Origin: Panacagrimonas sp963975245
Lineage (GTDB): Bacteria; Pseudomonadota; Gammaproteobacteria; Nevskiales; Nevskiaceae
DNA length: 64,000 nucleotides
Reading direction: 5' to 3'
Assembly: GCA_963975245.1 (NCBI GenBank)
Contig: CAXBFJ010000013.1
Span: 22,631-86,630, forward strand
Shown in pieces: positions 7,028 to 16,362 of this stretch; within the stretch, counting starts at the first letter, position 1, and every line of letters begins with the position of its first letter. A program made the translations under genes and the position numbers. Under the pieces are notes generated by a model. That model ran no database searches. It had not been told where the DNA came from and was given only the letters and a program-made list of their open reading frames with translations.

Positions 7028-9763
7028 CTAGAGGAGCTTGAGAACACGTGCTCGTGCAATTGCGGCAGAGCGGCTAGGTACGCCGAGTTTGCGATACAAA
7101 TTTTGAAGATGTCCTTTGACTGTGCTGACGCTGAGGTCCAGCCGATCTGAAATATGCTGATTGGATAGGCCGGCCTCAATCAATTGCAACAGCTCCATCT
7201 GTCGTTTGGTAAGTGGTTCGCTCAACTCGGATTCAACCGCGCCTGCGATCAGTCTTTCGTTCAGGCTGGGGTCGCTCAAAGGCAACTGCGCACACAGCTT
7301 TGAGAACAATTCGCGCTCCTCGCTTCTTGCAAAGCCCCAGGCGGACGGGCGTGTGTCTTCTATCAGCGGTGCAAGCTCTCTGGCCCGGTCTGCAAACGGC
7401 CGCAAGATGGCGTGACTGGCCGCGAGATTGATCGCTTGTATCAGGCGTCGAGTCGATGTTTTCAGGTTGCCGTTCTTGAAATGAAGAATGCACTGCATGA
7501 GTCGCGCGTCTACCATCCGGGCGGTGCGGCCTTCCGCTTTGGCTCGCTCAAAAACTTCAGAGATCAGCGGTTCTGTGTCAGCTGGCAGGTGCGGCTCACT
7601 CAGTTTCACATCTGCCAGGGTAGAACTGTAGATGTCCCATCCATGCCCCCGGCAAGCCCAGTCGGGTAATGCGTCGTCGTGAATGGAAACAATGCCCAGC
7701 GTCCTGGCGCGACGCTGTGCCTCTTCTTCGTGGCCGAGGCGAAGCAGGCGGCGTATCCAGTGGCATCCAACCAGATAGGCCAAGCGCAATGGATAGTGGC
7801 TGACGATCTGGTCGATGTTCGCAACCCAGTCCCGGTCGGTGAGCGGGTTGGCGCAGAGCTTGATGGCAGCGTCCATGCCGCTGGACAGCGCATCGATGAA
7901 GCCATGCGATTGCGCGGTTCTGAATCCCTGTTGAATCAATGTGCGTGCTTGCTCTTCTTCGCCGGTCTCGATGAGACAGGTGGCTGCCAGCAAGGCAATC
8001 GTGCCGCAGATTCCGGCGCTGTCGCCGAGCTCGCCGGGCAGCACCTTGAGTGATGCAAGCAATGGTTGGATGGCTTGTTCGTAGTGACCTTCCATGACCG
8101 ATGGCAATGCCGTGAGTGCCGTGGTCCAACCGAGTGCATAGTGACTTTGAGCCTGCAGCGCAGAGGTGTTTCCTGCACGGATGCTGTCGCGAGCAGTGAA
8201 GAAGTCGTACACGCTGGAGCTGTAGATGCTGCGAATGCAGCGTGCCACGGTGATGTCGAAAGGATCATCTGTCCATCCGCTTTCGAGCCACCGCATGGCC
8301 TTGTCATTGGCATCGGCGAGCGCGTCGGTAAAGACATCGATGCACATGCGAATGATTTCAAGTCGCCGCTCGATGTCACGCAGATTGGCTTCTTCTCCGG
8401 GCAGACCGCGGGTGCGATCGATGCGGCGCGCGAGTCGTGCAAGTTGGTGGCGTCCTTCGTCGTAGCGTTGGTTCAGGACCAGCGCCCAGACATACCAGTA
8501 CTCCGCTTCCCAGCCCAGCGTATTGCCCTGGTCCAGGAGGCGCCGGGTCCAGACGATGTACTGTGGAATATCTCCCTGATTTCGCACGAGCGCTTGTGCA
8601 CTGCGCTCAAGCACTCTCACCGCAATATCGGATGCGCCACCTTCGATGGCGTATTCGATGGCCTGTCTCCATTTGCCCTGCTCTTCACACCATTGAGCAG
8701 CACGTGTCATCAGTTGTGCGCGATGTGCCGAGCTCAATTCAATCTGACCTTCGCCGCGCAGGCACTGCCGCATTAATCCATGCAGCCGGAAGTCACGACG
8801 GTTCCGGTCCAGCGGCATGACAAACAAGTTGTGGTCGATCAGGTAATCAATATGCTGCTGTGCTCTGGAAGACTTGGTGACAAATGCAGCCAGCGGCGCG
8901 TTGAAAGTTTCCAGCAAGGCGATGGAAAGCAGAAAGGCGCGCAGCTCGGAGGGGAGTCCATCCAGAACCTGCCGATTGAGCAACGCCACCAGATCCTGAT
9001 CGGAGCCTGAGAACTGCTTGAGCAAGGTTTCAGGTTCATCGCTCTTGGCCATCACGATTTGCATCATGCGGACCGCGGCGGGCCAGCCCTCGGTTTGCTC
9101 AAGAATGGCTTGCAGATGCTGGGGGCCAAGTTTGTCTGCCAGCGTTGCGCCCAGCATGCTGGCAACGCCTTCCAGGTCCAGACTCAGGGCAGAGAATCCG
9201 ATTTCCCGCACGCGGCCTTCGAGCTTGGCGCGGACCAGGTTCATCGGAATGGCTGCAGTGCTCGACACGATGAAGCGCGCTTCATCCTGCGTCTCGAAGA
9301 TCAACCGATCCAGCAGCTGTCGCAGTCGGGGATCATCACAGAAGTGAAGGTTGTCGATGAAAGCGGTAAACGGCACCGCCATGGACCGGATCAGCCGCAG
9401 CAGCCGGTCCACCCGGGTTTCCCACGCGTCTCCACCGCGAAATAGCGCCTGGGTGGGATGCGTCTGGTGGCGCAGGCTGCGGGAATGACCCTCTAGATAA
9501 CCGAGCAGGTCTTCCAGCTGCGTGTCGCGCTCTTCGAGTGTGGTCCAGTAGCATTTCTGCCCCTCGGCCTCGAGAGTGCTGTACAGCGTGGTCATCAGGA
9601 CGGTCTTGCCATAGCCCACTGGCGCAACAATGGCCTGAAGTTTGGCCGAGCCAGACAGGGACTGAGCGTCTGCCAGCGCCTGGGTGAGCACCGGCTTGAA
9701 CGGGTAGTGCGGCGGCTCCTTGGGTGGTTTGGGGGCCGCGACGGCGGGCGAGGAAAAGTCCAT
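7028..9763 (-). CDS. AlkS/MalT-like LuxR-family ATP-dependent regulator 1
   Basis: About 911 residues from ATG 9763; a TTG at 9793 in frame would add ten residues but has no better ribosome site. The layout is that of MalT/AlkS proteins: an N-terminal STAND-type NTPase with Walker A (APVGYGKTV, about 47-55), a winged-helix region, a long TPR-like helical sensor, and a C-terminal LuxR HTH in the last 60 residues ('LSNQHISDRLDLSVSTVKGHL'). AlkS of Pseudomonas activates alkane genes in response to alkanes. Here the gene is divergent from a CYP153 alkane hydroxylase operon, so it is the obvious candidate activator. The inducer is inferred, not seen. Confidence 0.85.
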   Translation of the reverse strand: MDFSSPAVAAPKPPKEPPHYPFKPVLTQALADAQSLSGSAKLQAIVAPVGYGKTVLMTTLYSTLEAEGQKCYWTTLEERDTQLEDLLGYLEGHSRSLRHQTHPTQALFRGGDAWETRVDRLLRLIRSMAVPFTAFIDNLHFCDDPRLRQLLDRLIFETQDEARFIVSSTAAIPMNLVRAKLEGRVREIGFSALSLDLEGVASMLGATLADKLGPQHLQAILEQTEGWPAAVRMMQIVMAKSDEPETLLKQFSGSDQDLVALLNRQVLDGLPSELRAFLLSIALLETFNAPLAAFVTKSSRAQQHIDYLIDHNLFVMPLDRNRRDFRLHGLMRQCLRGEGQIELSSAHRAQLMTRAAQWCEEQGKWRQAIEYAIEGGASDIAVRVLERSAQALVRNQGDIPQYIVWTRRLLDQGNTLGWEAEYWYVWALVLNQRYDEGRHQLARLARRIDRTRGLPGEEANLRDIERRLEIIRMCIDVFTDALADANDKAMRWLESGWTDDPFDITVARCIRSIYSSSVYDFFTARDSIRAGNTSALQAQSHYALGWTTALTALPSVMEGHYEQAIQPLLASLKVLPGELGDSAGICGTIALLAATCLIETGEEEQARTLIQQGFRTAQSHGFIDALSSGMDAAIKLCANPLTDRDWVANIDQIVSHYPLRLAYLVGCHWIRRLLRLGHEEEAQRRARTLGIVSIHDDALPDWACRGHGWDIYSSTLADVKLSEPHLPADTEPLISEVFERAKAEGRTARMVDARLMQCILHFKNGNLKTSTRRLIQAINLAASHAILRPFADRARELAPLIEDTRPSAWGFARSEERELFSKLCAQLPLSDPSLNERLIAGAVESELSEPLTKRQMELLQLIEAGLSNQHISDRLDLSVSTVKGHLQNLYRKLGVPSRSAAIARARVLKLL

Positions 9764-9798
9764 TCCGTCATCTTGCGACCTTGGGAGTCTCAAAACCA

Positions 9799-9810
9799 GT
9801 ACTTAAGTAC
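9799..9810. promoter_or_regulatory. Perfect 12-bp palindrome in the regulator/CYP153 divergent promoter
   Basis: GTACTTAAGTAC is a perfect palindrome in the 134-base gap between the regulator ATG (9763) and the CYP153 ATG (9898). It is a candidate operator for control of one or both genes. Its half-site differs from the inverted repeat used around the second MalT-like regulator. Confidence 0.4.
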
Positions 9811-9897
9811 CGCATGGAGTCCGCAATAGGCTCGTAGCATCCCATTCTGAAAGCAAACCACGACGAGCAGCGCCGCTGCCACCGCCAGGAGACGGAT

Positions 9898-11160
9898 ATG
9901 CCTACCCCCATCAGCGAAATTGATGTTGAGCTTGCCCGGTCCATGCCCTTGGACCAGATCGACGTCAGCAAGCCAGAGCTTTATGCCCGCGAGGGCTTGC
10001 ACCCCTACTTCGAGCGTCTGAGAGCGGAAGATCCCGTCCACTTCTGCCCGGAGAGCGACTACGGGTCTTTCTGGTCGATCACCAAGTTCAACGATTGCAT
10101 CGCAATTGATACCAACCACAAGCAGTTTTCGTCCGACCACAGCAATGGCAGCTTCGTGTTGGACGACACCACGCTGCAGGCGGTCGAAGGTGGTATCGAG
10201 ATGCCAAACTTTCTGGGCCTTGATCCCCCCAAGCACGACGTGCATCGCATGGTCTGCAGCCCCATTGTCGCGCCGCACAATCTGCTCAACTTTGAGCAGC
10301 TGATAACCGAGCGCACGCGCAAGCTCATCAGCGAATTGCCAGAAGGCCAGACCATTAACTGGGTCGAGCAGGTGTCCATTCCGCTGACCACAATGATGCT
10401 CGCGACCATGCTCGACTTTCCGTTTGAGGACCGCGCCAAGCTCACTCGCTGGTCAGATATCGTGACCACGCGTCCCGGCTTTGGTCTGGTGGATACCTGG
10501 GAGGAGCGCACGGCTGAACTGATGGAATGCCTGGGCTATTTCCAGAACCTGTACGACGAGCGCAAGAAACTACCGCCGAAGAATGATCTGATTTCAATGC
10601 TGGCGCATTCGCCAGAGATGGGCGAGCTCACGCCCACCGACTTTCTCGGCATTCTCGTATTGCTGATTGTGGGTGGTAACGACACTACCCGAAGCTCCAT
10701 GTCCGGCAGTGCGCTGGCCGCGCATCTGCATCCGGAGGAGATCACCAAGGTCAAGAATAATCGTGCCTTGCTCGCCAGCATGGTGCCCGAGATTGTGCGT
10801 TGGCAGACGCCGATCTCACACATGCGTCGCACAGCCATCGAGGATGTGGAATTCCGCGGCAAGACGATCCGCAAGGGCGACAAGGTCGCCATGTGGTATC
10901 TGTCTGGCAATCGCGATACCGACGTCATTGACCGGCCGATGGACTTCATTGTTGACCGTCCCCGTGCCCGTCATCACCTCTCATTCGGTTTCGGCATTCA
11001 CCGCTGCCTCGGAAATCGTCTTGCCGAGATGCAGCTGCGCATCCTCTGGGATGAGTTCCTGAACCGCTTCTCGAAAATTGAGCTGGCCGGAGACATTGTC
11101 CGCGTCCCGTCGAATCTCATACACGGTTATATCGATCTGCCCGTGCAACTCTCTCATTGA
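9898..11160 (+). CDS. CYP153-family cytochrome P450 alkane hydroxylase
   Basis: A 420-residue soluble P450. Visible landmarks: I-helix GGNDTTRSS (259-267), ExxR EIVR (298-301), a 'WQTPISHMRRTA' stretch (302-313), and the heme loop FGFGIHRC with the Cys ligand at 370. The GGNDTTR and RWQTP..HMRRTA wording is characteristic of CYP153, which hydroxylates medium-chain alkanes and fatty acids at the terminal carbon using a ferredoxin and ferredoxin reductase. The matching [2Fe-2S] ferredoxin is the next gene; no reductase is in the window. It heads a plus-strand operon running to 17508. A GGAG site precedes the ATG. Substrate range cannot be read from the sequence. Confidence 0.92.
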   Translation: MPTPISEIDVELARSMPLDQIDVSKPELYAREGLHPYFERLRAEDPVHFCPESDYGSFWSITKFNDCIAIDTNHKQFSSDHSNGSFVLDDTTLQAVEGGIEMPNFLGLDPPKHDVHRMVCSPIVAPHNLLNFEQLITERTRKLISELPEGQTINWVEQVSIPLTTMMLATMLDFPFEDRAKLTRWSDIVTTRPGFGLVDTWEERTAELMECLGYFQNLYDERKKLPPKNDLISMLAHSPEMGELTPTDFLGILVLLIVGGNDTTRSSMSGSALAAHLHPEEITKVKNNRALLASMVPEIVRWQTPISHMRRTAIEDVEFRGKTIRKGDKVAMWYLSGNRDTDVIDRPMDFIVDRPRARHHLSFGFGIHRCLGNRLAEMQLRILWDEFLNRFSKIELAGDIVRVPSNLIHGYIDLPVQLSH

Positions 11161-11194
11161 GCTGCGGCCAAAAAACTAATTCAGGAGAAACAAA

Positions 11195-11518
11195 ATGCCG
11201 AAGGTTGTCTACATTACTTCGCAGGGTGAAGAACGGGTTGTTGATGTTCCAGTTGGCACCTCATGCATGGAAGGCGCCGTTCAAAATCTCGTGCCCGGCA
11301 TTGATGGCGACTGCGGTGGCGCGGCCGCCTGCGGCACTTGCCACGTCCACGTTGATCCGAATTGGATCGACAAGACAGGTGTCGCCGAAGATGACATGGA
11401 AGTACAAATGCTGGACCTGACGGATGGCTCTGCGAAGGACAGCAGACTGGCCTGCCAGATTGTGATGACAAACGAGTTGGACGGTCTGGTGCTGCGCATG
11501 CCCGAAAGCCAGCACTGA
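11195..11518 (+). CDS. [2Fe-2S] ferredoxin, CYP153 electron donor
   Basis: A 107-residue adrenodoxin/putidaredoxin-type ferredoxin with cluster ligands Cys40, Cys46, Cys49 and Cys87 (CGGAAACGTCH ... LACQI). It would carry electrons from a reductase to the P450 encoded 34 bases upstream. A CAGGAG ribosome site precedes the ATG. The gene ends one base before the GMC oxidoreductase start. The ferredoxin at 20991 is a distinct relative with an extra Cys. Confidence 0.93.
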   Translation: MPKVVYITSQGEERVVDVPVGTSCMEGAVQNLVPGIDGDCGGAAACGTCHVHVDPNWIDKTGVAEDDMEVQMLDLTDGSAKDSRLACQIVMTNELDGLVLRMPESQH

Positions 11519-11519
11519 G

Positions 11520-13121
11520 ATGCCGATGAATGCGGATTTTGTCATCGTAGGTGGTGGATCGGCTGGGTGCGTGCTCGCCAACCGATTGAGCGCAGACCCG
11601 GCGGTCCAGGTCCTTCTCATTGAGGCTGGCCCCTCAGACAAACACCTCCTTTACAGAATGCCCGCAGGCTTCTTCCCGCTGATGAAGGCGGGCAAGGGCA
11701 ATTGGAATTTCCATACTGTCCCGCAGAAGCACGCCAATGGTCGGGTGCTGTACTTTCCACGGGGAAAAGTCCTGGGTGGTTGCAGCGCAATCAATGGATT
11801 GGTCGTTTCGCGCGGCAATGCTGGCGATTACGACGCCTGGGCGGAAGCCGGTAATGATGGGTGGTCTTACGCTGACGTACTCCCGTATTTCAAACGACTC
11901 GAATCCTTTCCAGAAGGCAACCCGGCTTTTCGTGGCCATGACGGTCCGGTCAAGATTACGCGACCGAAGCTGGAAACCATGAACCCGACAGCCAAGGCCT
12001 GGATCGATGGCGGGCAACAGGCCGGTTACCCGTTCATTGAAGATATGAACGAAGGCGATCCGTTCGGGGTAGCGCAGATGCAGGGCAACTACGCCAATGC
12101 GCGGCGTCAGAGCGCTTCTGCCTGCTATCTGGAGCCCGCTCAGAAGCGTCCCAATCTCAAAATACTGACCGGCGCTCTGGTCAAGCGCATTGTGATCCAA
12201 AGCGGCCGGGCCGCTGGCGTTGAGGTTGTCGTCAGCGGAAAGGCCCAGTTAATCGAAGCCGGGCAGGAAGTTCTGCTCGCGGCCGGTGTCGTCAACTCAC
12301 CACAAATTCTGCAACTCTCCGGTATCGGGGCGGCGCGCGACATCACGCCGCACGGCATCAAGATGCAACATGAATTGCCCGGCGTTGGGCAGAACCTGCA
12401 GGATCACATCGCAGTTGCGGTCAAGCAGCGCATCACCAAACCCGTGTCGATGCTCGGTGATCTCAAGCTTCACCGTATGGCCAAGGCAGGACTGCAGTAT
12501 CTCTTGTTCAAATCCGGGCCAACGACGGTGAGTGCGCTGGAGGCCTGGGCTCACCTCAAGACGCAAGCCGGCCTGGACTATCCAGACCTTCAGGTCTACT
12601 CCGTCCCGATCATGTACAACGACCATGGCAGGGACATCATTCCCGAGCAGGGCTGCATGGCCGTGATGAATGGCAGTCGGCCGCAAAGCGTTGGCAGCGT
12701 CCGAATCCAGTCCGGTGACCCCACCATCTCGCCCCTGATCGATCCGCAGTATTTGAGTGCGCCGGAGGATATGCGGGTCCTTCGTGATGGCATTCGCATG
12801 GTTCGAAATATCTTCGCGCAGACGGCCTACGACGGTTTGCGTGGCGATGAATACGCGCCGGGCGATGCCGCGCAATCAGACGACGCACTCGACGAATACA
12901 TTCGCGCCAACGCCAATTCTCTTTATCACCCGGTCGGCACTTGCAAGATGGGCACCGATGATCAGGCTGTGGTGGACCCCCAGCTCAGGTTGCGTGGCGT
13001 GGACGCATTGCGTGTTATCGATGCATCCATCATGCCCAGGCTGTGCAGCGGTAACACCAATTTTCCGGCCATGATGATTGCCGAGAAAGCTGTCGACATG
13101 ATCCTTGGAAAAGCTGCATGA
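11520..13121 (+). CDS. AlkJ-like GMC-family FAD alcohol dehydrogenase
   Basis: A 533-residue glucose-methanol-choline oxidoreductase. The FAD dinucleotide fold is at the N-terminus (VIVGGGSAGCVLANRLS, 8-24); the GMC signature appears as 'GKVLGGCSAINGLV' near residues 83-96; the C-terminus holds 'YHPVGTCKMG' with the catalytic His and 'NTNFPAMMIAEKA'. AlkJ-type enzymes oxidise long-chain primary alcohols and pass electrons to the respiratory chain. Coming directly after CYP153 and its ferredoxin, it likely oxidises the terminal alcohol they produce to the aldehyde. No aldehyde dehydrogenase follows in this operon. Confidence 0.9.
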   Translation: MPMNADFVIVGGGSAGCVLANRLSADPAVQVLLIEAGPSDKHLLYRMPAGFFPLMKAGKGNWNFHTVPQKHANGRVLYFPRGKVLGGCSAINGLVVSRGNAGDYDAWAEAGNDGWSYADVLPYFKRLESFPEGNPAFRGHDGPVKITRPKLETMNPTAKAWIDGGQQAGYPFIEDMNEGDPFGVAQMQGNYANARRQSASACYLEPAQKRPNLKILTGALVKRIVIQSGRAAGVEVVVSGKAQLIEAGQEVLLAAGVVNSPQILQLSGIGAARDITPHGIKMQHELPGVGQNLQDHIAVAVKQRITKPVSMLGDLKLHRMAKAGLQYLLFKSGPTTVSALEAWAHLKTQAGLDYPDLQVYSVPIMYNDHGRDIIPEQGCMAVMNGSRPQSVGSVRIQSGDPTISPLIDPQYLSAPEDMRVLRDGIRMVRNIFAQTAYDGLRGDEYAPGDAAQSDDALDEYIRANANSLYHPVGTCKMGTDDQAVVDPQLRLRGVDALRVIDASIMPRLCSGNTNFPAMMIAEKAVDMILGKAA

Positions 13122-13363
13122 CCATGCGTCGATCCGATGCAAAACCTTCAACTCTGAGAAGTGTTGCCGCGAAACCTGCTACGAACCCGCTGCGTTCGTG
13201 CAGTGAAACACTCGACCCTGAGCTTGAACTAAAGATCATCACGGCATTCTGGAGTGACGCTCTGAACCTTACAGAAGAGGAAGCGAAGCCGTTTATGAAC
13301 TCCTTGCGCGAAGATCAAACGAGCATCGTCTCTGAACGACAACCAGGAGGTCATCCCTCATGA
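13118..13363 (+). CDS. Small hypothetical protein, coupled to GMC gene
   Basis: An 81-residue protein of unknown function. Its ATG overlaps the GMC stop (ATGA) and its own stop overlaps the next start the same way, so it is very likely translated by coupling. The first 30 residues are basic and Ser/Thr-rich; residues about 32-65 look helical and acidic ('LDPELELKIITAFWSDALNL'). No membrane segment or metal motif is seen. I do not recognise the family. Confidence 0.55.
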   Translation: MTMRRSDAKPSTLRSVAAKPATNPLRSCSETLDPELELKIITAFWSDALNLTEEEAKPFMNSLREDQTSIVSERQPGGHPS

Positions 13364-13617
13364 AAGAAATGGGTGGTGCAGACGAATCCTGTCCATTCTC
13401 ATTCAACTTTGATCCTGCCACGTTCAAGGTTGGGGACATGGTCAGTTACCGCGTGCCAGAGAAATTTCCTGATTTTCCTTTCGTTGGAACGCTGCTTGAG
13501 GTGCATGAAGACTACGTCATCATCTCGCCGAATGATCCGACGCAGCCTGACATCAGAATGCGCGGTACAAGAGAGGCAAGGCCAAACGTCGCGGCATCAG
13601 AAATCATTTCGACCTGA
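13360..13617 (+). CDS. Small hypothetical protein in CYP153 operon
   Basis: An 85-residue protein with AGGAGG eight bases before the ATG and a 4-base overlap with the gene upstream. The sequence is acidic, with a 'FKVGDMVSYRVPEKF' stretch followed by 'VGTLLEVHEDYVIISPND', which reads like a small beta-barrel (SH3-like or KOW-like) fold. I cannot name a family. Position suggests an accessory role in the alkane-oxidation operon. Confidence 0.6.
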   Translation: MKEMGGADESCPFSFNFDPATFKVGDMVSYRVPEKFPDFPFVGTLLEVHEDYVIISPNDPTQPDIRMRGTREARPNVAASEIIST

Positions 13618-13669
13618 GTGCTCAGGTCAGAAGAAGCCTGTGCAAAGGGCTGTCGAGGAGAAGCGACCC

Positions 13670-14890
13670 ATGTTGTCGAATGCTTTGGCCCAGCAAGGGC
13701 CCAATAAGGATCACCCATCGCCGGAGTGGATCGCCCAGCTTCGCAAGCGATTTCAGCTCGAAGCGCCAGTAGACGCCTTGCTCACTCGCAAGTTGCGGCG
13801 GCGATCTGGCCCGGCGTATGTACCTGTCAGGCTTGAGCAGCTTTGTGCAGGCATCGAGTCACTCTTGCGCACTCAGGTCAGAGGTGCGTTCAAGGTGAGC
13901 GAGGCGCACTGGCTCTCCGGGGGCGCATCGAAACTTCAGATGGCCTTCTCCCTAGAGTGGGAACGTCCTGGTGTCGGACCTGAGAAAACGGCAATGGTGC
14001 TTCGCATGGAGCCTGCAGAATCCATCGTTGAGACCAGCCGCCTGCGCGAGTTCCAGCTGATCAAATCCATGGAGGGCATCGTGCCAGTTCCGCCGGTATT
14101 CTGGTGCGACGAGTTAGGTGAGCATTTGCCCCATCCGGCCCTGATCTACGGTTTCGCCACCGGCGTAACCAAGCCCAGCAATGCGGTCAGCAATGTTTCC
14201 GGGGCCGGCACCCAGCTCACACCCGAACTGCGCAAAAAGCTCGCACCACAGTTCATTGATCACCTGGCCAAGATTCATGGGCGCGACTGGGCGCAGGCTG
14301 ACCTTAGTGCCTTCCAGGCACCGCAGCCTGGCAGTACTCAGTGTGCTGCCTGGGGCGTGGATTGGTGGGAGCGCGTTTGGGAGGAGGATGGCGACGAAGA
14401 GATTCCATTACTTCGCCTCGCAGCGAACTGGATGCGGCGCAATCTTCCAGAGTTGCCCGACCCCGTCATCGTGCATTCCGATTACCGTCTGGGGAACTTC
14501 CTGTTCACCGAGCACGACGCTCGAATTACCGCCTGGCTCGACTGGGAACTGGGTCGCATTGGTGATCGTCATCAGGATCTGGCCTGGACCACCAGTCGAG
14601 CTTTCGCCAACGTTGATGTTGACGGCAAGACACTGCTCGTCTGCGGCATGGTGCCCGAAGCGCAGTTCCTCGAAGAGTATGAACGTGCATCCGGCGCGTG
14701 CGTCAATGCACGCACGCTCCACTGGCACAAGATCTATAACAATTTCAGCCTGGCGATTCTCCTGATCGGTAGTGGCTACCGTGTGGCACGCAACGGAAAA
14801 ACCCATCAGGACGTATTGGTGACCTGGTTAATTGGTATCGGGTACATGGTGCTCGACCAGATGCGCGTACAACTTGAACAAGGAGCCTGA
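13670..14890 (+). CDS. APH-fold phosphotransferase (ACAD10/11 kinase-like)
   Basis: A 406-residue protein. I start at ATG 13670, which has GAGGAGAAG seven bases upstream; the frame is open further upstream but overlaps the previous gene and lacks protein character. Catalytic features of the aminoglycoside/choline kinase fold are present: 'IVHSDYRLGNFLF' (Brenner loop with catalytic Asp) and 'AWLDWELGRIGD' (DFG-like metal site). Stand-alone relatives sit next to acyl-CoA dehydrogenases, and the mammalian ACAD10/11 proteins fuse such a kinase with a dehydrogenase to break down 4-hydroxy acids. Here a dehydrogenase closes the same operon. The substrate is unknown. Confidence 0.8.
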   Translation: MLSNALAQQGPNKDHPSPEWIAQLRKRFQLEAPVDALLTRKLRRRSGPAYVPVRLEQLCAGIESLLRTQVRGAFKVSEAHWLSGGASKLQMAFSLEWERPGVGPEKTAMVLRMEPAESIVETSRLREFQLIKSMEGIVPVPPVFWCDELGEHLPHPALIYGFATGVTKPSNAVSNVSGAGTQLTPELRKKLAPQFIDHLAKIHGRDWAQADLSAFQAPQPGSTQCAAWGVDWWERVWEEDGDEEIPLLRLAANWMRRNLPELPDPVIVHSDYRLGNFLFTEHDARITAWLDWELGRIGDRHQDLAWTTSRAFANVDVDGKTLLVCGMVPEAQFLEEYERASGACVNARTLHWHKIYNNFSLAILLIGSGYRVARNGKTHQDVLVTWLIGIGYMVLDQMRVQLEQGA

Positions 14891-14892
14891 CC

Positions 14893-15441
14893 ATGCAGCT
14901 TCGATCCGAAATCCAGCTGAAAAGCATGATCAAGGCTATGCAGGATGTCGTCATCCCGGCACTTGATGATCGTAATCGCCTGGCCGTTGAGCAAGCGCAA
15001 CTGGTGACCGGAATGCTGGGCCTGATGCAGCATCAGATGCCGCTCCAATATCGGTTTGATCGCGACGAACTCAAGCGACTTATTGAAACTCTCGAGGGAT
15101 GCAGGCTGTTGTGTGAGCAGGATGCAGGCCTTTCAAGTCACCTCGAGCAGCACAAGCGCCTGATCGCCGAATCGCGTGTCGTTCTGGAAGGAAGCAAAGT
15201 TGATCCAGATGGATTGCAGCAAGCGGTTCGCGCACTGCGGTTTCGCATCGGTGAACTGGTGAGCCTCGCTAACGAACATGCTTCAGAAGGGACTCGAATA
15301 CAGATCGAGAAGAATGTTCTGGCAGCGTCTGGTGCTCAGTTGCTTCGTGACCGGGCGCTCCTGGCCCCGCAAAAATGGGAGCCGGATCCAGCCGCTTTGC
15401 CGAACATTGAGTCACTGTTGTCGCAGGGAGAATCCTCGTGA
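14893..15441 (+). CDS. Helical hypothetical protein next to APH kinase
   Basis: A 182-residue protein predicted almost wholly alpha-helical, with no signal peptide, membrane segment or metal motif. It starts 2 bases after the kinase gene and its stop overlaps the GTG start of the next gene. Its start has the GGAGCC site in the end of the kinase gene. Tight spacing to an APH-fold kinase suggests a partner or specificity subunit, but I do not recognise the family. Confidence 0.6.
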   Translation: MQLRSEIQLKSMIKAMQDVVIPALDDRNRLAVEQAQLVTGMLGLMQHQMPLQYRFDRDELKRLIETLEGCRLLCEQDAGLSSHLEQHKRLIAESRVVLEGSKVDPDGLQQAVRALRFRIGELVSLANEHASEGTRIQIEKNVLAASGAQLLRDRALLAPQKWEPDPAALPNIESLLSQGESS

Positions 15442-16346
15442 ATCCGGACCATGCCAGGTACGAAGGCTTCATTGCGGGTAATAAAGAACCGCGTTGGAAC
15501 CAGAGCTGGTACTACCAGGCCTATGATCCCGTGACACGCACGGGCGCGTTTATCCGTATTGGACTGTTGGAGAATCAGCATGAGGCCAACACCTGGTTGA
15601 TTGTCTTTCGCGATGGTCGTCCATTGTTCACACGTACAAATCTGAACTTGCCGGGCACGTCTCAACGACCAGCGGATGGCATCACCATCGCCGGCATGAC
15701 CATCACCGCAGAAGTACCGCTAAAGCGCACGCGCATTCAGTTCGAGTCCGCCGACTTCTCTCTGAATCTTGTGTGGAATGAGTTGGCCCCCATGGAAGAC
15801 TGCATTGCTATGACTCAGGATGCAGAAGGCTCGTTCGCGCGGGAAGTCGCACACATTCATCTGGAAGGCACGTCCACAGTTACCGGAGAGCTGGTTCATC
15901 GCGGGGAGAGTTCCGCGTTCGCTGGCACCGGTTTTCGAGATATTGCTGCCGGTGTACGCAACTGGGATGGTCTCAAGCACTATCGCCTTGCCTGGCCGGT
16001 CTTCGACAATGGAATGGCCTTCGCCGGGGTGCATGGCATCTCAACCGCGGGTCAGTCTGCGTGGATGCGCATGATGTATGACGGTCAGCGCTGGATCAGG
16101 GTCAAGCACGTGGATGACGCCATGATTTTCGATGATGAAGGTTTTGCAGTCACTAGTGCAAAATGGACGTTTACCGATGAGCAAGATCGGCAATGGGGCA
16201 TGAACGGCAAGCCGCTGTTCAACTGGTTGTTCCCGTTCGATACTTTTGTTCTGAGAGAGCAGTTAATGGAATTCCGTCTTGACGACGGAACAATGGGCTA
16301 TGGCCTCTATGAGACCGGTTACCGCTTGCCGTGGACGGGTCTGTGA
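15438..16346 (+). CDS. Hypothetical beta-rich protein, possibly lipocalin/AttH-like
   Basis: A 302-residue protein starting with GTG that overlaps the previous stop, after a GGGAG ribosome site. It has no signal peptide and is rich in Trp, Tyr and beta-strand patterns throughout ('NQSWYYQAYDPVTRTGAFIR', 'RNWDGLKHYRLAWPVF', 'YGLYETGYRLPW'). This recalls the two-domain lipocalin fold of CrtC/AttH-type proteins that handle lipophilic molecules. That likeness is an impression from the strand pattern, not a proven match. It belongs to the APH kinase-182 aa-302 aa-dehydrogenase module. Confidence 0.55.
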   Translation: MNPDHARYEGFIAGNKEPRWNQSWYYQAYDPVTRTGAFIRIGLLENQHEANTWLIVFRDGRPLFTRTNLNLPGTSQRPADGITIAGMTITAEVPLKRTRIQFESADFSLNLVWNELAPMEDCIAMTQDAEGSFAREVAHIHLEGTSTVTGELVHRGESSAFAGTGFRDIAAGVRNWDGLKHYRLAWPVFDNGMAFAGVHGISTAGQSAWMRMMYDGQRWIRVKHVDDAMIFDDEGFAVTSAKWTFTDEQDRQWGMNGKPLFNWLFPFDTFVLREQLMEFRLDDGTMGYGLYETGYRLPWTGL

Positions 16347-16362
16347 AAGAAGGGAATTACGG

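Noticed and set aside
16279..16362. Longer start for the first acyl-CoA dehydrogenase
   Set aside because: The extra residues fall inside the preceding gene and do not resemble the family N-terminus; ATG 16363 has a ribosome site.
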